Of a stretch of DNA of 64,000 nucleotides, positions 10,974 to 21,714 are shown in pieces. The notes under the pieces are model-generated. The model was not told the DNA's origin. It did not search any database and was given only the letters and a program-made list of their open reading frames with translations. The stretch comes from Ectobius pallidus (taxonomy: Eukaryota; Arthropoda; Insecta; Blattodea; Ectobiidae): NCBI GenBank assembly GCA_964059195.1, contig CAXKWD010000002.1, positions 163,128,559 through 163,192,558 of the forward strand, in the 5' to 3' direction. The translations under genes were made by a program, and so were the position numbers. Each line of letters starts with the position of its first letter. Position 1 is the first letter of the stretch.

Positions 10974-11636
10974 CACATTCGCTACCGTGCACGCCATTTG
11001 GCGTGGAAGAAAAGCCAGCACTTCCCTCCCGTCCACGCCAGCTGGCGTTTAAGCGCCCGCGCCAATTTTTTTGTATATTTCTTCAAGGAAATGGTGAAGG
11101 TCGTAGTTTCCATTTACGGCAAAGATAGGGGGGGTGAATACACTTGCTAGTTTCCATTTAAGGCAATAGATGGTGGGTGAATACACTTGCTGGATTTACA
11201 GAAACCCTAAAATTATGTCGTTGACCTCCTGACAACAAAAGATTTCCATGTGCTTTTGAAGACCAGTTTCGCATCGCCGGTCAGTAGCGTGAAGAATGGC
11301 TAGCATTAGGCTTAGTGGTAATTCCGTGTGCAGTGACAAAAGAGATAAATGTGATTATAGGCGTAGGCCATTATCAGGTGAAGAGATAGACAAATTATTA
11401 TTCAACAATGATTGTGGTGTTGAATTAATCCCGTCTGCTGCAGCTCCGCGGCCACTCAACAAACACAGAAGTCTTCCTGAAAGTATGTAAAATTTTTATG
11501 CAATAATTTCATATAGTTTTCAAGAAAAACTTAAAATACCGAGGTACTGTAAATTCAGGTGTATGTTTAAATGGCCATTTAAAAATCCCTGGGCTGGGGC
11601 ATTTAAAGAGCTGGCAGGTAGTCAGTAGCGAATGTG
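10974..11636 (+). mobile_element. piggyBac element, short derivative
   Basis: It is flanked by TTAA on both sides (10970-10973, 11637-11640), with ends CACATTCGCTAC and GTAGCGAATGTG, a perfect 12-bp inverted pair. A second inverted pair lies inside (CGCCATTTGGCG near 10990, CGCCAGCTGGCG near 11036). It sits in the left arm of the large element. The right arm keeps the unoccupied site as ATCAAATAAAATTC, so the target was TTAAATAAAATTC. Confidence 0.85.
11296..11490 (+). pseudogene. piggyBac transposase N-terminal remnant
   Basis: A 64-residue frame inside the piggyBac ends encodes an N-terminal segment with RRPLSGEEIDKLLFN followed by a poorly conserved acidic/Ser stretch. Short LT/SxEEI-type motifs are common at the start of piggyBac transposases. 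The catalytic Asp domain and Cys-rich C-terminus are missing, so this is a deletion derivative that could only move in trans. The identification leans on the TTAA flanks and TIRs more than on the protein. Confidence 0.5.
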
Positions 11637-12009
11637 TTAAATAAAATTCATGGGTATTTGATGTTATCATGTTATAAAAAAAGAAAAAGTATTATAGATG
11701 AAAATTTCCATTTTAGCGTTAAACTGTTATCAATGCAAAGGTTGATTAGTTATATTGATTTTATACAACAATTAATACAGCTTGTACACTCTATTAGGCT
11801 TAAAAATACTAGTCATAAATTCAATTTTGATATCAAGGATAGCCTAATATTTAAGATTTTTAGGTAGGATTAAAAAGAAAGGTAGCTTGGGTCTGCTTAA
11901 AGATAATGCAATTTTATGACTTACCAATGTGTTTGGCCTAATCTTTCCTTGGCCAGGCAGCATTAATTTTTTTTCACTTTTTTTTGAAAGACTGAACATC
12001 ATTCGTCCA

Positions 12010-12860
12010 ACTTAAGAACTTAATTCTGGTATATCTATGGAGCAAATTATGTCTGTAAAAGGGACCCAGCACTTATCCTCTCTTCCAGTATTTTTGTGTT
12101 CTGGCCAAAGATAATATTCCCTTTCTTTTATGCAACTGGTGTGCCTTTCTAACCATGTACTCGGTCACTTTAAATTCTGAAGCTGTTTTTTTTTTCTTGA
12201 CCATGATTGGGGTGTCAGTGTTAAAATTTGAATTCTCTCTCTTTTACTTTTGGTGACTGCAAGTTTCTCTTTAATGGCATTGACTAGGTGGTCCAAATCT
12301 TGGGCCTTTTGTGCTACTGGAGATATAGATTCTGTTGATGAAATTGAAGAATCAGATTGTAGTTCATTTTCTGGTAGATTGTAGTTCATTTTCTGGTAGC
12401 CTCAAAACACGTGCAACCTTTGTTTGCATTTTATTTTTAATTTCATTAATTTTTCGTTTGGCATATTTTACCTTTGATCCTGATGCTAATGATTTAACTT
12501 TTATTGGTGAAACTCCTATTGTTGCCATACTTGAGTCTAATTCATACTTTTCTAAAACTTTTGAAGGTGTATCAATTTTTTTAGATTTCTTCGCAGGTGT
12601 TAAAACACTACTGCCACTAAATTCTCCTTCATAAGACTGACTACAAACACTTTTCTGGTCGTTGTCTTCTTCTTCATCATCATGATGCAAAACAACTTTT
12701 TTCTGCAGTTGTCACAAATCTTTTTGCCTGGAATTAATACGATACCTGTTTTGCTTTTTACTTCTTTAGCAAATTTTAATGTAATCAGTCTTAACCCTGC
12801 TTTAATTACTTTTTTGTGGACTTTGTTTGGGTCACAACACTTGTTTTTTTTTTTTTTCAT
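12010..12860 (-). pseudogene. Transposon gene 1 of the large element (CCDPNKVHKKVIKAG family), broken
   Basis: The minus strand encodes, in order: CCDPNKVHKKVIKAGLRLIT and KKICDNCRKKL (12840-12690, a zinc-knuckle-like N-terminus); a frameshift; a Ser/Lys-rich middle with MATIGVSPIKVKSLA and YAKRKINEIKNKMQTKVARV; a second frameshift; KAQDLDHLVNAIKEKL and IQILTLTPQSWSRKK; then VTEYMVRKAHQLHKRKGIL to about 12080. I recognise this as a protein that recurs in arthropod genomes as a repeat-borne hypothetical. Its biochemical role is unknown to me. The second frameshift comes from a 22-bp tandem duplication (12354-12398). Confidence 0.7.
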
Positions 12861-13331
12861 AATACTCTGTATATACTAGTTCCAACTAAAGAATAAAGTA
12901 GATGTAAACAAAACCACGTGACATGATGGGTTCTGATTGGCAGTTGGACGCACAACCTCTTCAGGCTCTTGCTTGTCGTCTTCTTCCGAGTATTAATGTA
13001 GTTTCTTAAAAACATAAAAAGTAAGTAATGTATTTGATGTAGGTCTAAATTAAGCACGTTTCTCAAGTTTGTTGCAACACTTTCTATGAGATTTAAGCAA
13101 TACCAATATTATTTTTTTCATATTATCGGTTGAATCACGGCCTCCTTTAATGTACAATAAAGGAGGCCATGGTTGAATGTAATGCGACGCGCATGCCTGA
13201 AGACAACAAAGGTATGAAAAAATAACACAGTCACTTGTCATGCATTCCTCGAAGACAGATAACGTTTAATTCATACGGTGAAAACAAGCTTACTACAGCT
13301 ATTATATAATGAAATACAGCAACAAAGTTCA

Positions 13332-13451
13332 ATGGCTGAAGCTAATCAGGCCTCACCACCTCGTGTTGTCAAGCAGAAGCGGGGAAAGCCGTTAAATAGT
13401 GGCGAAAAAACTGTGATCTTGAATGTTTTAAATACATTTTGCAGTAGGTAG
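13332..13451 (+). pseudogene. Transposon gene 2 of the large element, first exon (KPLNSGEK family)
   Basis: The frame begins ATG at 13332 and encodes 39 residues with VVKQKRGKPLNSGEKTVILN and VLNTFC, then a stop at 13449. The RGKPLNSGEK motif is the characteristic N-terminus of another repeat-borne arthropod protein, which I associate with a helix-turn-helix/DDE protein. The coding region normally continues, and here a potential donor (CA|GTAGGT) lies at the end. No downstream exon was found before the hAT insertion at 14062. It is divergent from gene 1, with about 470 bp between the starts. Confidence 0.5.
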
Positions 13452-13673
13452 ATTTTTCATTATGACATTGAAATATTACAATGCATTAGCATTTTAAACG
13501 AAGGCATATGTAATACTTGTGAATTCCAGCTTTGTTTCTTTAGATGCTTGCTTACTTTGATCAATATTAACGAGTTCCTTTTGTATTGAAATTGCGACGT
13601 CTGCAATGTTTCAACGAACACGTGGTCGCGGAGTAATACATATCAGTGTGTTTGTTTACATCTGCTTTATTCT

Positions 13674-13904
13674 TTAGTTGGAAATAGTATAGTATAGAAA
13701 GTGGTGCAAATATACATTAGAAGTAGGAGTCAATGTTCTTGCTATCCTCCAACTAAGAATTTCCTGTACTTGATCAGGTAAATTTGAAACCAGCAGATTT
13801 TCTTCCTTATCTGTAAAATCTTTACTATGACATTGGGAATTAGTTATCAGTCCCACACTGCACTGTTCTTTAGGTGATAACATCAACTCTTCATCTGAAC
13901 TCAT
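13674..13904 (-). other. Unrecognised 76-codon frame inside the large element
   Basis: An acidic N-terminus (MSSDEELMLSPKEQ) followed by a segment with LVSNLPDQVQEILSW. It lies between gene 2 and the hAT insertion. It could be a degraded exon of the element or chance. Confidence 0.25.
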
Positions 13905-14061
13905 TTTTACAGCAAGTAGTCAACCTAAATTAGCCTATATTGTAATTCATCTTGATAACACTAAAATCTCACAAAATCTTTAAAGGACAACAATTTAGGC
14001 CTACTCTAATTTACTCACTGCACAAAAAACTAAATCCAAAACTCACATTTTCTAACTTATT

Positions 14062-14735
14062 TAAAGTGACCATTTTTTCAAAGTCATAATACGGGACACA
14101 TTTCTTTCTACATGTAGGCTTAAAAACTTTATTAATTTGAAGAATGCAGGGATAGAAAAGTTTCATTCTTCCTGGATATTAGCTTGTTTCTCAAGTCACC
14201 TATTACTCCAGCCACTTCTGTCGTTGAGATTTTCTGAGATTCAATTTTCAAAGTTGCACTGTGGAAAATTTCTGCCTGACTATGAAGAAAGTAGAGCCAT
14301 GATTCGGCTGATTCTTGTTCAAATAAATTATTTTTATGACTACTGGGCATTTTTCTTCGCTAAGGAAATATGACTTCACTGGCTGGAACATTCTGATCAA
14401 TCTTTCAATAACTGGTATTAGAGCAACTAGAAGGCCGCTGTAACACCAAATTTCTCTCCCGTCATCTGTGGTAACTCTAAAATACCACTAAATACACAAT
14501 GATGCAAATTGTGTGTCATTCTAATTTTATTATTATTAAAATACCTCTGATCTCAATGTTTGCTACCTTGTGTAATAAGGTGGTAAAATGAAATCCATAC
14601 AATAAAACGGGACAATACGGGACGGACGATTGAAATATGGGACATATAAGCGTCCCGACCAATGTAATAAGTTTAATGTGACATAACCTTGAAATACGGG
14701 ACGATCCCGTATAATACGGGACGGTTGGTCACTTT
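14062..14735. mobile_element. hAT element, non-autonomous, 8-bp target duplication
   Basis: The flanks are AACTTATT at 14054-14061 and 14736-14743, a perfect 8-bp duplication typical of hAT. The ends are TAAAGTGACCA and TGGTCACTTT. ATACGGGAC recurs near both ends (14088; 14611, 14695, 14715). Confidence 0.8.
14132..14350 (-). pseudogene. hAT transposase fragment (ZBED-like)
   Basis: The minus-strand frame encodes ESWLYFLHSQAEIFHSATLK and then KISTTEVAGVIGDLRNKLIS and RKNETFLSL. This resembles the alpha-helical segment before the dimerisation region of hAT (ZBED5-like) transposases. The BED finger, catalytic residues and C-terminal dimerisation domain are absent. It lies within the hAT ends at 14062-14735, which supports the assignment. 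Confidence 0.5.
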
Positions 14736-15992
14736 AACTTATTAGAAAAACTATTTCACAAAACTACTGTTCACAATTAGCATACTTATTAATAATGAAC
14801 TAAAATGAACTGTCACAACAGAGTTTCAAAACTAACTGAGGTAAGAGAAGCCAATGTTCCTCTTGACCTGTACTGACAAGTTCTTTTGTTTGGTCTCTTG
14901 TCTGTGAGTCACATGATTTACTATTATGATAAAGCTAAACCTACCATCCTGTTGGGAGTAATAAAGGACTCCCTTTGTATTCTCCACAGACATTTATATT
15001 ATACTTAATGGTCTTGTGTCTCCAAGAGAAGTGAACAGTTAAAATCATTGTTTATGTTAATGTTATGTGTCTATTTATATTTGTTTGTATTATAACTGTT
15101 GAGGCATGCATTAATTTTATTCAGGACCCTGTGGTCAATCATGTTTAAATGATCTGATGCCAATTTTGTTGGATTAATAAAATATTTTAATTACTGTACT
15201 AATTTTTATTATTACATCATTTCATTTTTGGGTTTTTAAAGAGTCATAAAATAAAATTTCATAAAATAAAATCTTTCATAACATGTAAAAGTTAAATTTC
15301 ATTCAAACAAAAAATATGTCTTATATTATGTTTTAGCATATTACAGATCTACTTTTCACCTGACTGTCACCTAAGAAAATTCTTAACAATACCCTAGATT
15401 TCAAAACAAAATTTGTTATTCCTTTTTTTAGGTCTATTAGAGTGAACAAATCTATATGTTAATTGCTGTATAAAATTAATATAACTAATCTAACTTTTGC
15501 AATGATAACAGTTAATGCTAAAATGGAAATTTTCATCCATAAAACTTTTTTTTTTTTTTATAACATGATAACATCAAATACCCATGAATTTTATTTGATA
15601 ATATTGTAGCACGTTTCATCCCCTTTCAAATGAGACCCTTTTCAGCCTGATACCACCAGTCAGAAAAAAGTTATGAACTTTTACTTATGGGTATATGACT
15701 GCACGGAAGAAAAAAGTTCAGAAGCACAAACTTTGAAGAGTAAAAACAAAGTTTTATGTTAGTCAAATGTTATTTTCAACAAGATATTTGGAATCCTGGT
15801 GAAATTTTAAGTAAGAACAGTTGGGTTTCATGACCTAATATTAAGTAACAACTTTACAAATAATTTTTTACCAAAACGTGCCACTTTCAACCTGCACTCC
15901 TAGCAACAAATTGTCTAAAAACACGCAATTTTAAAAAAAATCATAAAACAAAAACTAAAGTGAATTTGCACAAAATGAAAAATATGGGTTGT

Positions 15993-16011
15993 CCCCCCCC
16001 CCCCCCCCCCC
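15993..16011. repeat. C19 homopolymer at the right end of the large element
   Basis: Nineteen consecutive C. Length may be unreliable in the assembly. Confidence 0.9.
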
Positions 16012-16399
16012 ATTTTTAGCATGATTTTAACACTCTTTAATATCAAGTAGTCAAGAGTAATCAGCTATGTCCATTTTGATTTGAGAAAATATACATCTTA
16101 ATATACATTTGTTCTAAGATTAACTTCAAAAAATGTGTGGTTAATTACTATGTAAAATAACAAACAGTGACTTTTTGTCCCACCCGTAATGTTGATAGTT
16201 TTATTAAACTATTATTGATGAGTTAAATAAATGTTCTGACAATCTGGAAATAGTTTATAATTTGTATTTAATCTCTCTTATCTTCATTAATTACAAGATT
16301 AAGACTCTAACATTAGTAGCAGGACAGCAAATGAACTGTTTTTGTGCATAACAAAAATAGTTTTCATAATATGCTAGAATGTCCCACCTGTAATTATGA
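16012..16399. other. Unassigned intronic sequence
   Basis: AT-rich. No motif recognised. Confidence 0.35.
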
Positions 16400-16690
16400 A
16401 ATGGCTCAACTGAAGAAAACTGCACTCACTCTGGCTCCTCAGTGGAATTATTTACATTTCCTGTCCTCACTATCTATCGTCATACTTTTGTGCTCTTTCA
16501 TCTCATCATAACCTAATTCTCGGTCTAACTCTCATCATACATCTCTCTACTCATCATCCTATACTACTTCAGTCATCCGGATATGGAATTCTTTACCATC
16601 TCACATCAAGGACTGCTGGTCATTAGCAACTTTCAAATCACAGTTAACAGCACATTTACATAGAACTTAACTGTATATCTTTCCGTGTTC
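16400..16690 (+). mobile_element. Jockey/CR1-like LINE 3' end
   Basis: A broken frame ends NSRSNSHHTSLYSSSYTTSV, IRIWNSLPSHIKDCWSLATF, KSQLTAHLHRT and stop. The RxWNSLPxxIKxCxSLxxFK motif is the C-terminus of jockey/CR1-type ORF2. It could be the 3' end of the LINE at 6380, displaced by the 5.5-kb element at 10480-16011, or an independent copy. Confidence 0.6.
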
Positions 16691-17073
16691 TATGTTCTGT
16701 GTTAATTAAGTTTATATATTATGCAATATTTATTCACTAGTTTTTCAATAACGTGATAGTTATTAGAAATTATTAACAAACTATAGTGTCATTGTGTTTT
16801 AGGCCATATCATTTAATGCTTTTGTGTAATTTTAATTGTACATATGGTCAAATAACGATTCTGAAGGGATTGCCAATTTACGATCGTTGTAGCTGATAGT
16901 CATCCAAACCTGATTTTTTTCTGAACATTTCAATTACGTTTTAAACTTGTTGTATGTGCTATATTAGGCATTAATGAAATATTCTTGTTCCGGTTACTGT
17001 ATTACAAAAATCTATTACAGTACATACTCTATATATAAATGACTGTATATACTTTCCTACAGTAAGTGCAATA

Positions 17074-18049
17074 CAGTGGAACCTCGTTAACACTTTTTCT
17101 AAGGACCGAAAAAATTGACATCATAAATGAGAAAAACGTACTACTGAAAAATAAAAAATAAAAGAGAATAGGGTATGTACATATTTTCTATGCTACTTAA
17201 TATGACCCAAAAAGAAGGCATCCAAATGGCTCATAATTACCAAAAACGACACACAGTAGTTTCTATGCCGAACCAATAGTTAAGACAGATTTAAAATGCA
17301 TCAACATATAGGCCTAATAATTTGATTACGAAAGAAAATGGAACGAAACATGCTACAACTTAAGAACTGTATGGGAGTCATATTTGATAGGAGAAGGAAA
17401 AAAAAAAGGAAAAAAAAAAAAAAAAAAAAAGTAATCCACAAAAAAGATCTCATTTCAGAAATATCAGACATGAAACAATTTGCATCCCACAATCTGTTAT
17501 TAAACACAGACGAAATAACTGAAGGTATAAAATATCACATATGTCGAAATGCTCTACTGAGCATAGCCATAAATTGCTAATGAAATGCAATCCGATATCC
17601 ACATGAGAATCACGATCCATTTCTGTTCTAAAATGCCTAATTTTCTTCTCTACACCACATAAACCATTTGAGATTTAAAACATTCAGTATTTCACTACTT
17701 TGGCGAACAAAAACACAACAAACTTAATCATTACAAAAAAAATGGCAGCTAAACAGCTGATGGTGTCTACAAAACTAAGCTGATTGGTCCCATAGAGCAA
17801 AGAGAAAGACCAGGGAGCATAAGAGATACGAGTAAGACACACTGAGATTACACAATCGATGCGCAACCAAGATTCGTGTTAAGCAACATGTGGTTTGTGA
17901 GCCAAATGTGAAAGTACTATAAGCAAGAAACCAGAACATTTTAAAGGAACATTTAAAAATGTAAATGATATGACTAGGACCGGGACTAAAAAAACCATTG
18001 TACTATGCGGAAAACGTGGTAATGAGGAACATGCTAACGGGTTCCACTG
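17074..18049. mobile_element. pogo/Tigger-like MITE A
   Basis: TA flanks both sides. The ends are CAGTGGAACCTCGTTAAC and GTTAGC.TGTT at the left side and GCTAACGGGTTCCACTG at the right, the inverted form. CAGTGGAACC ends and TA targets are typical of pogo/Tigger elements. There is an A-rich tract at 17396-17430 and no transposase domain. A repeat of the subterminal motif GTAATAAGCGAGGTCGTACT occurs just outside at 18269. Confidence 0.65.
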
Positions 18050-18650
18050 TACTGTAAATTACGAAGGCCTACACTTTCTCCTGTTTACTCTTTTTATAAT
18101 GTTGTACTGCCCTTCCTCATTAGAAAAATCCAACACATTGCATAATCACAAATCAAATACACTATTATACATGGTATAGCCGATAGTCTATATAGATATA
18201 TATAGACATTATAGCCGATATATTTCTCCGAAAATGTTATAAAAATACATTGTTTTATGTGATATGTCGTAATAAGCGAGGTCGTACTTAGAGAGTTTTA
18301 AATATAGAGTCTGTAGACAGAACCATTAGATTTCACCATTATACCCAAAACGTCATTACAAGCGATGCCGTACTGTTTCGACTGTATATCATTTAATGTA
18401 CTTTATATAGCTTAATACTTTTGTGTTCAATTTAATGTATTTTATATAATATTTTGAATCATTTAATGTACCGTGTTATTAGTCCCTGGTGAAGTGTTGT
18501 TATTGTTATTGTTATTAATAGTAATAAGCTTGTGAACTACATATCTTTATAGCTGATGTTCTCTGCTTTCTTTAGTGTATGAACAAACCCTGTTCATTGT
18601 GCTTATTTAGGTAATTTATTTATTTCATTATTTTATCACTGGTGGTCACA
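18050..18650. other. Unassigned, with remnants of pogo-like repeats
   Basis: It contains ATAAGCGAGGTCGTACT (18272) and AAGCGATGCCGTACTG (18360), related to each other and to pogo-like ends, a triplicated TAATGTA.TTTATATA motif (18393-18475) and a short (TTGTTA)n run at 18496-18516. No gene. Confidence 0.4.
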
Positions 18651-18978
18651 GGAAATAGAAAAAACAATAGAAGAAAAAAAGAAAGCATACCAAAAATGGC
18701 TCACTACACAACGAGAAGAAGACAAGACAATTTACAGGAAACAAAATAGTATTGCAAAAAGGGAAATCAGGAAGGCTAAGAATGAGGCATGGGAGCAAAT
18801 GTGTGCAAATGTTAATAGTAAACTGGGATATAGAAGATCCAAAGAGGCATGGGATGTACTAAAAACACTACGTACTGAACAAACAATGAAATCCAAAATA
18901 AACCTTATAAAAACAGAGGATTGGGCCAAATACTTTGAGAAGTTACTAAAAGAAAACCGTAAACCATTTATAGAAGAA

Positions 18979-19632
18979 TAGAATTTTTTTAACACATGCT
19001 TTTACATACATAGTTATCTACATCCACTTTTAAAAATCTCTTATCTATAAGTCTAGCGCTACCCATTAAGAATCCCTTCATACTATACCCCCTGGGTTTA
19101 GTGTATGAATGGGGATTCTGGTTAACTTACCACATCTTTCTTGATTATTTTACCCTTAATCTATTTCCTAATTTTTCTCATCCACTTCTCTCTCATTTTT
19201 CCTAAATGCTCCCCAATTTTCTTTGTCTTTTCTTCTCCTTTCAACATCTTGATGGTTATTATGAAGTTTGGTTTGGTTGAAGTTTGATGGTTATTATGAT
19301 GGTCTTTATGAAGTTTATCCCACTTTGTCTCCCAGATTTCTTCCCTCCACCGTCTTACCCCTTCACATTCCGTTAAGTAGTGTGATATTCCTTCCTCTTT
19401 ATTACATAGTACACAACCTTCCTCTCTGTCCTTCCTTAACCCTTTCAGATATATCACCCCTGTTCTCATCCATGCATATCCCTCTCTTCCTTGCTTATCA
19501 CAACAATTGACATATTTCTCCCTTCCCCACTCTGTTTTAATTACTCTGTATAATCTTAAGGAACTTTTGTTTACAAAGCTTGCCCAGATCTCTTGTCTTT
19601 CCATGTCCTCTACTCTTTTTCTTAGTTCCCTC
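18979..19632 (-). mobile_element. 5'-truncated LINE C inserted into LINE B
   Basis: The target duplication is ATTTATAGAAGAA at 18966-18978 and 19633-19645. The minus strand encodes the C-terminal part of an ORF2: WASFVNKSSLRLYRVIKTEW, KQGREGYAWMRTG, then CVLCNKEEGISHYLTEC (C-x2-C-x7-H-x4-C) and WREEIWETKWDKL. The 3' end on the minus strand is A-rich (TTTTTTT at 18983 on +). Left and right of it LINE B reads on in frame. Confidence 0.8.
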
Positions 19633-20317
19633 ATTTATAGAAGAAGAGACATATGAATGGGAAGGAGAAGGAATACAAATTAGTGAACAGGAAGTAGAAA
19701 GAGAATTAAAAGATGGAAAAATTGGGAAATCACCAGGACCAGGCGGCATTAACTTAGAACTCGTTAAATATGGAGGAAAAAAAGTCATAATATTATCCAA
19801 ACTATATAACAAAATATTATCAGGTGAAAGAATACCGGAACAAATTAAAACAGAGTATATCGCAACTATATTTAAGGAAGGGGACAGAAAACAATGTTCA
19901 AAAATTGATAAAGGAATAATAAATGTTATAAAAAATATATATATATATTCTGATAATAAATGTAGAATTAAAGTAGGCAAAGATAGAACAGAAGAAATCA
20001 AAACAAGTAAAGGTCTTTTACAGGGCTGTCCTATGTCTCCAATTTTGTTTAAAATATATCTAGAAATATGCCTGAAAGAATGGATAATGAAATGTCGAAA
20101 AATGGGAATCCAGTTAGATGAGGAAAAGTTCTTACATAATTTGCTGTTTGCAGATGACCAGGTGGTCGTGGCTCAGGATGGAGAAGATGCAAATTATACG
20201 TGTAGAAAACTAAATGAAGTATAAGAAATGAGGATTACAAATAAATTACAATAAAATAGAGTATTTAACCAATGACACGGATGATTTATATATAGATGGA
20301 ACTAAACTAAACTCCAT

Positions 20318-20614
20318 GGCGCTACATCCCTGGAGGGACTTGGCCTACCACCCGACCGCTGCGTCATCTCCCGTGGGCAGATGGCAGTATTAGGGGGCAT
20401 GTGGTCAGCATGCCGACACCCACGGCCGTTAATGGTGGTTTTCCTGACCGGAGCCGCTACTTCTCTATCAAGTAGCTCCTCAATTTGGAATCACGAGGCT
20501 GAGTGCACCCCTGCCAGACCTCCCTACCTCAGAAAAATCCGAGGAGGTACCAGGAATCGAACCCGGGCCGGCGGATCTGTAGTCAGCAACGCTAACCACT
20601 AGACCACGCCGGCG
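20318..20614 (-). mobile_element. tRNA-derived SINE inserted into LINE B
   Basis: The minus strand begins GCCGGCGTGGTCTAGTGGTT (box A region), with GCTGACTAC and then GGGTTCGATTCCTGG (box B) about 40 nt later. The body then runs for about 230 nt. It separates two halves of LINE B. It differs from the SINE at 8968, so at least two tRNA-derived families are present. Confidence 0.8.
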
Positions 20615-21360
20615 AAAGAAGATTAAAAAAGTGCAAGATTTTTGCTATTTGGGATCCATACTTGAATTAGATGGAACATCAAATAAAGAAATACAGAAAA
20701 GGATCACTAACGGGAGAAAAGTTATAGGAATGCTAAATTCTATATTGTGGAATAAAAATATAATTAATAAAACTAAAACAATATTTTTTTAAACAATCTT
20801 CCAAAGTAAAGTATTATATGGGGCAGAAACATGGACAGTAAATCCACACCATAACAGAAAACTAATTGCTACAGAAATGGATTTTTGGAGAAGAGCTGCA
20901 AGAAAATCAAGAATAGAAAGAATTCGAAATTCAGAAATAAGGAAGATAATGAAAGCAGAGGAAACAATTTTAACAACAATAGACAAAAAAAAAGACTAAA
21001 TTGGTATGGACATCTACAAAGAATGCCGGAGAATAGGATCCCAAAAGCTATAATGAATTGGCAACCAGAGGGGAGAAAGAAAAAGGGAAGACCTGCTAGA
21101 AAATGGGATCATTGTGTTCGAGACTCCTTAAAAAATTTTCAATTAAACCCAGAAGATGCAATGGACAGGGATAAGTGGTACCATGCAACACATTGCACCT
21201 TGTTTGGAAATATGTTAATTTTATTAAAATATGTAAAAATTTGGGTTAATTGTAATCTAAAATTTGGTTAGAAATTAATGAACTTTTATACAAATGTTAT
21301 GGTAATAGTGTTGTTGTGTTGGTGGAGTTTAACCTCAGAAATGAGGAAATCACTTAATAA

Positions 21361-21714
21361 ATAAAAAATAAAAATAATTTGTGCAGAGAAGAGGTGTCAC
21401 CTCCCCAGGCAAGAATGTATTTGTGAATTATGTGGACTGAAGTATGAGATCTATCTATCACAATAGACCTAGGTTGCTGAGAGACTATGCAACAGACATA
21501 GTGCACAACTTTTAATATTATTATGATTTCACTGAGCTTGAAATTTATTTTATCATCCACTTGAGCGAGCATAGTATGCTGTGTTCTAGGAGACCCTTGA
21601 CACACTACTTGACTATATTTGAGGACTCTCTGTTTATTATTACGGTACTCTTTTGAGTTCTGATTTTGACTTCTGATTCTGGCCATGAAAGCTTAACACA
21701 GCATCACTTACATA
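21361..21714. other. Unassigned intronic sequence
   Basis: No motif recognised. Confidence 0.35.

Larger units (their letters stand above)
10480..16011. mobile_element. Large DNA element with ~640-bp inverted arms and two divergent gene remnants
   Basis: The left arm (about 10560-10970 and 11641-11865) is an inverted, roughly 90% copy of the right arm (about 15345-15992). One shared block is GTCTAAAAACACGCAATTTT in the right arm. Between the arms are two divergent coding remnants: a minus-strand gene (12010-12860) and a plus-strand first exon (13332). The left arm is split by a piggyBac element and the interior by a hAT element. Exact outer ends and target duplication were not found. The left end probably begins near 10480 (GGGTCAGTCCAAGTCAAATC), and the right arm ends in a 19-C run. 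Confidence 0.65.
18651..21360 (+). pseudogene. LINE B (reverse transcriptase with C-terminal YGAETW/WYGHLQRM region), interrupted twice
   Basis: In order: a pre-RT coiled stretch (EKKKAYQKWLTTQREEDKTI and KEAWDVLKTLRTEQ) to 18978; an inserted LINE; then EQEVERELKDGKIGKSPGPG, a shortened RT palm with LLQGCPMSPILFKIYLE and LHNLLFADDQVVVAQDG (FADD box at 20150); an inserted SINE (20318-20614); then VQDFCYLGSILELDGTSNKE, VLYGAETWTV and WYGHLQRMPENRIPKAIMNW. This order is that of RTE/jockey-type non-LTR elements common in insects. Part of the palm between KQCSKID and KGIINV is deleted, and the 3' end has an AATAAA-rich tail at 21353-21372. Confidence 0.8.

Noticed and set aside
15993..16011. C19 run as a functional signal
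   Set aside because: Homopolymer length is likely variable or an assembly artefact. It only marks where arm similarity ends.
17301..17580. Lys-rich ORF at 17338
   Set aside because: It depends on an A-rich tract inside a pogo-like MITE.
19268..20001. Minus- or plus-strand ORFs opposite the LINE frames (for example 19537-20001)
   Set aside because: They are shadows of the LINE B and LINE C coding frames in other frames.
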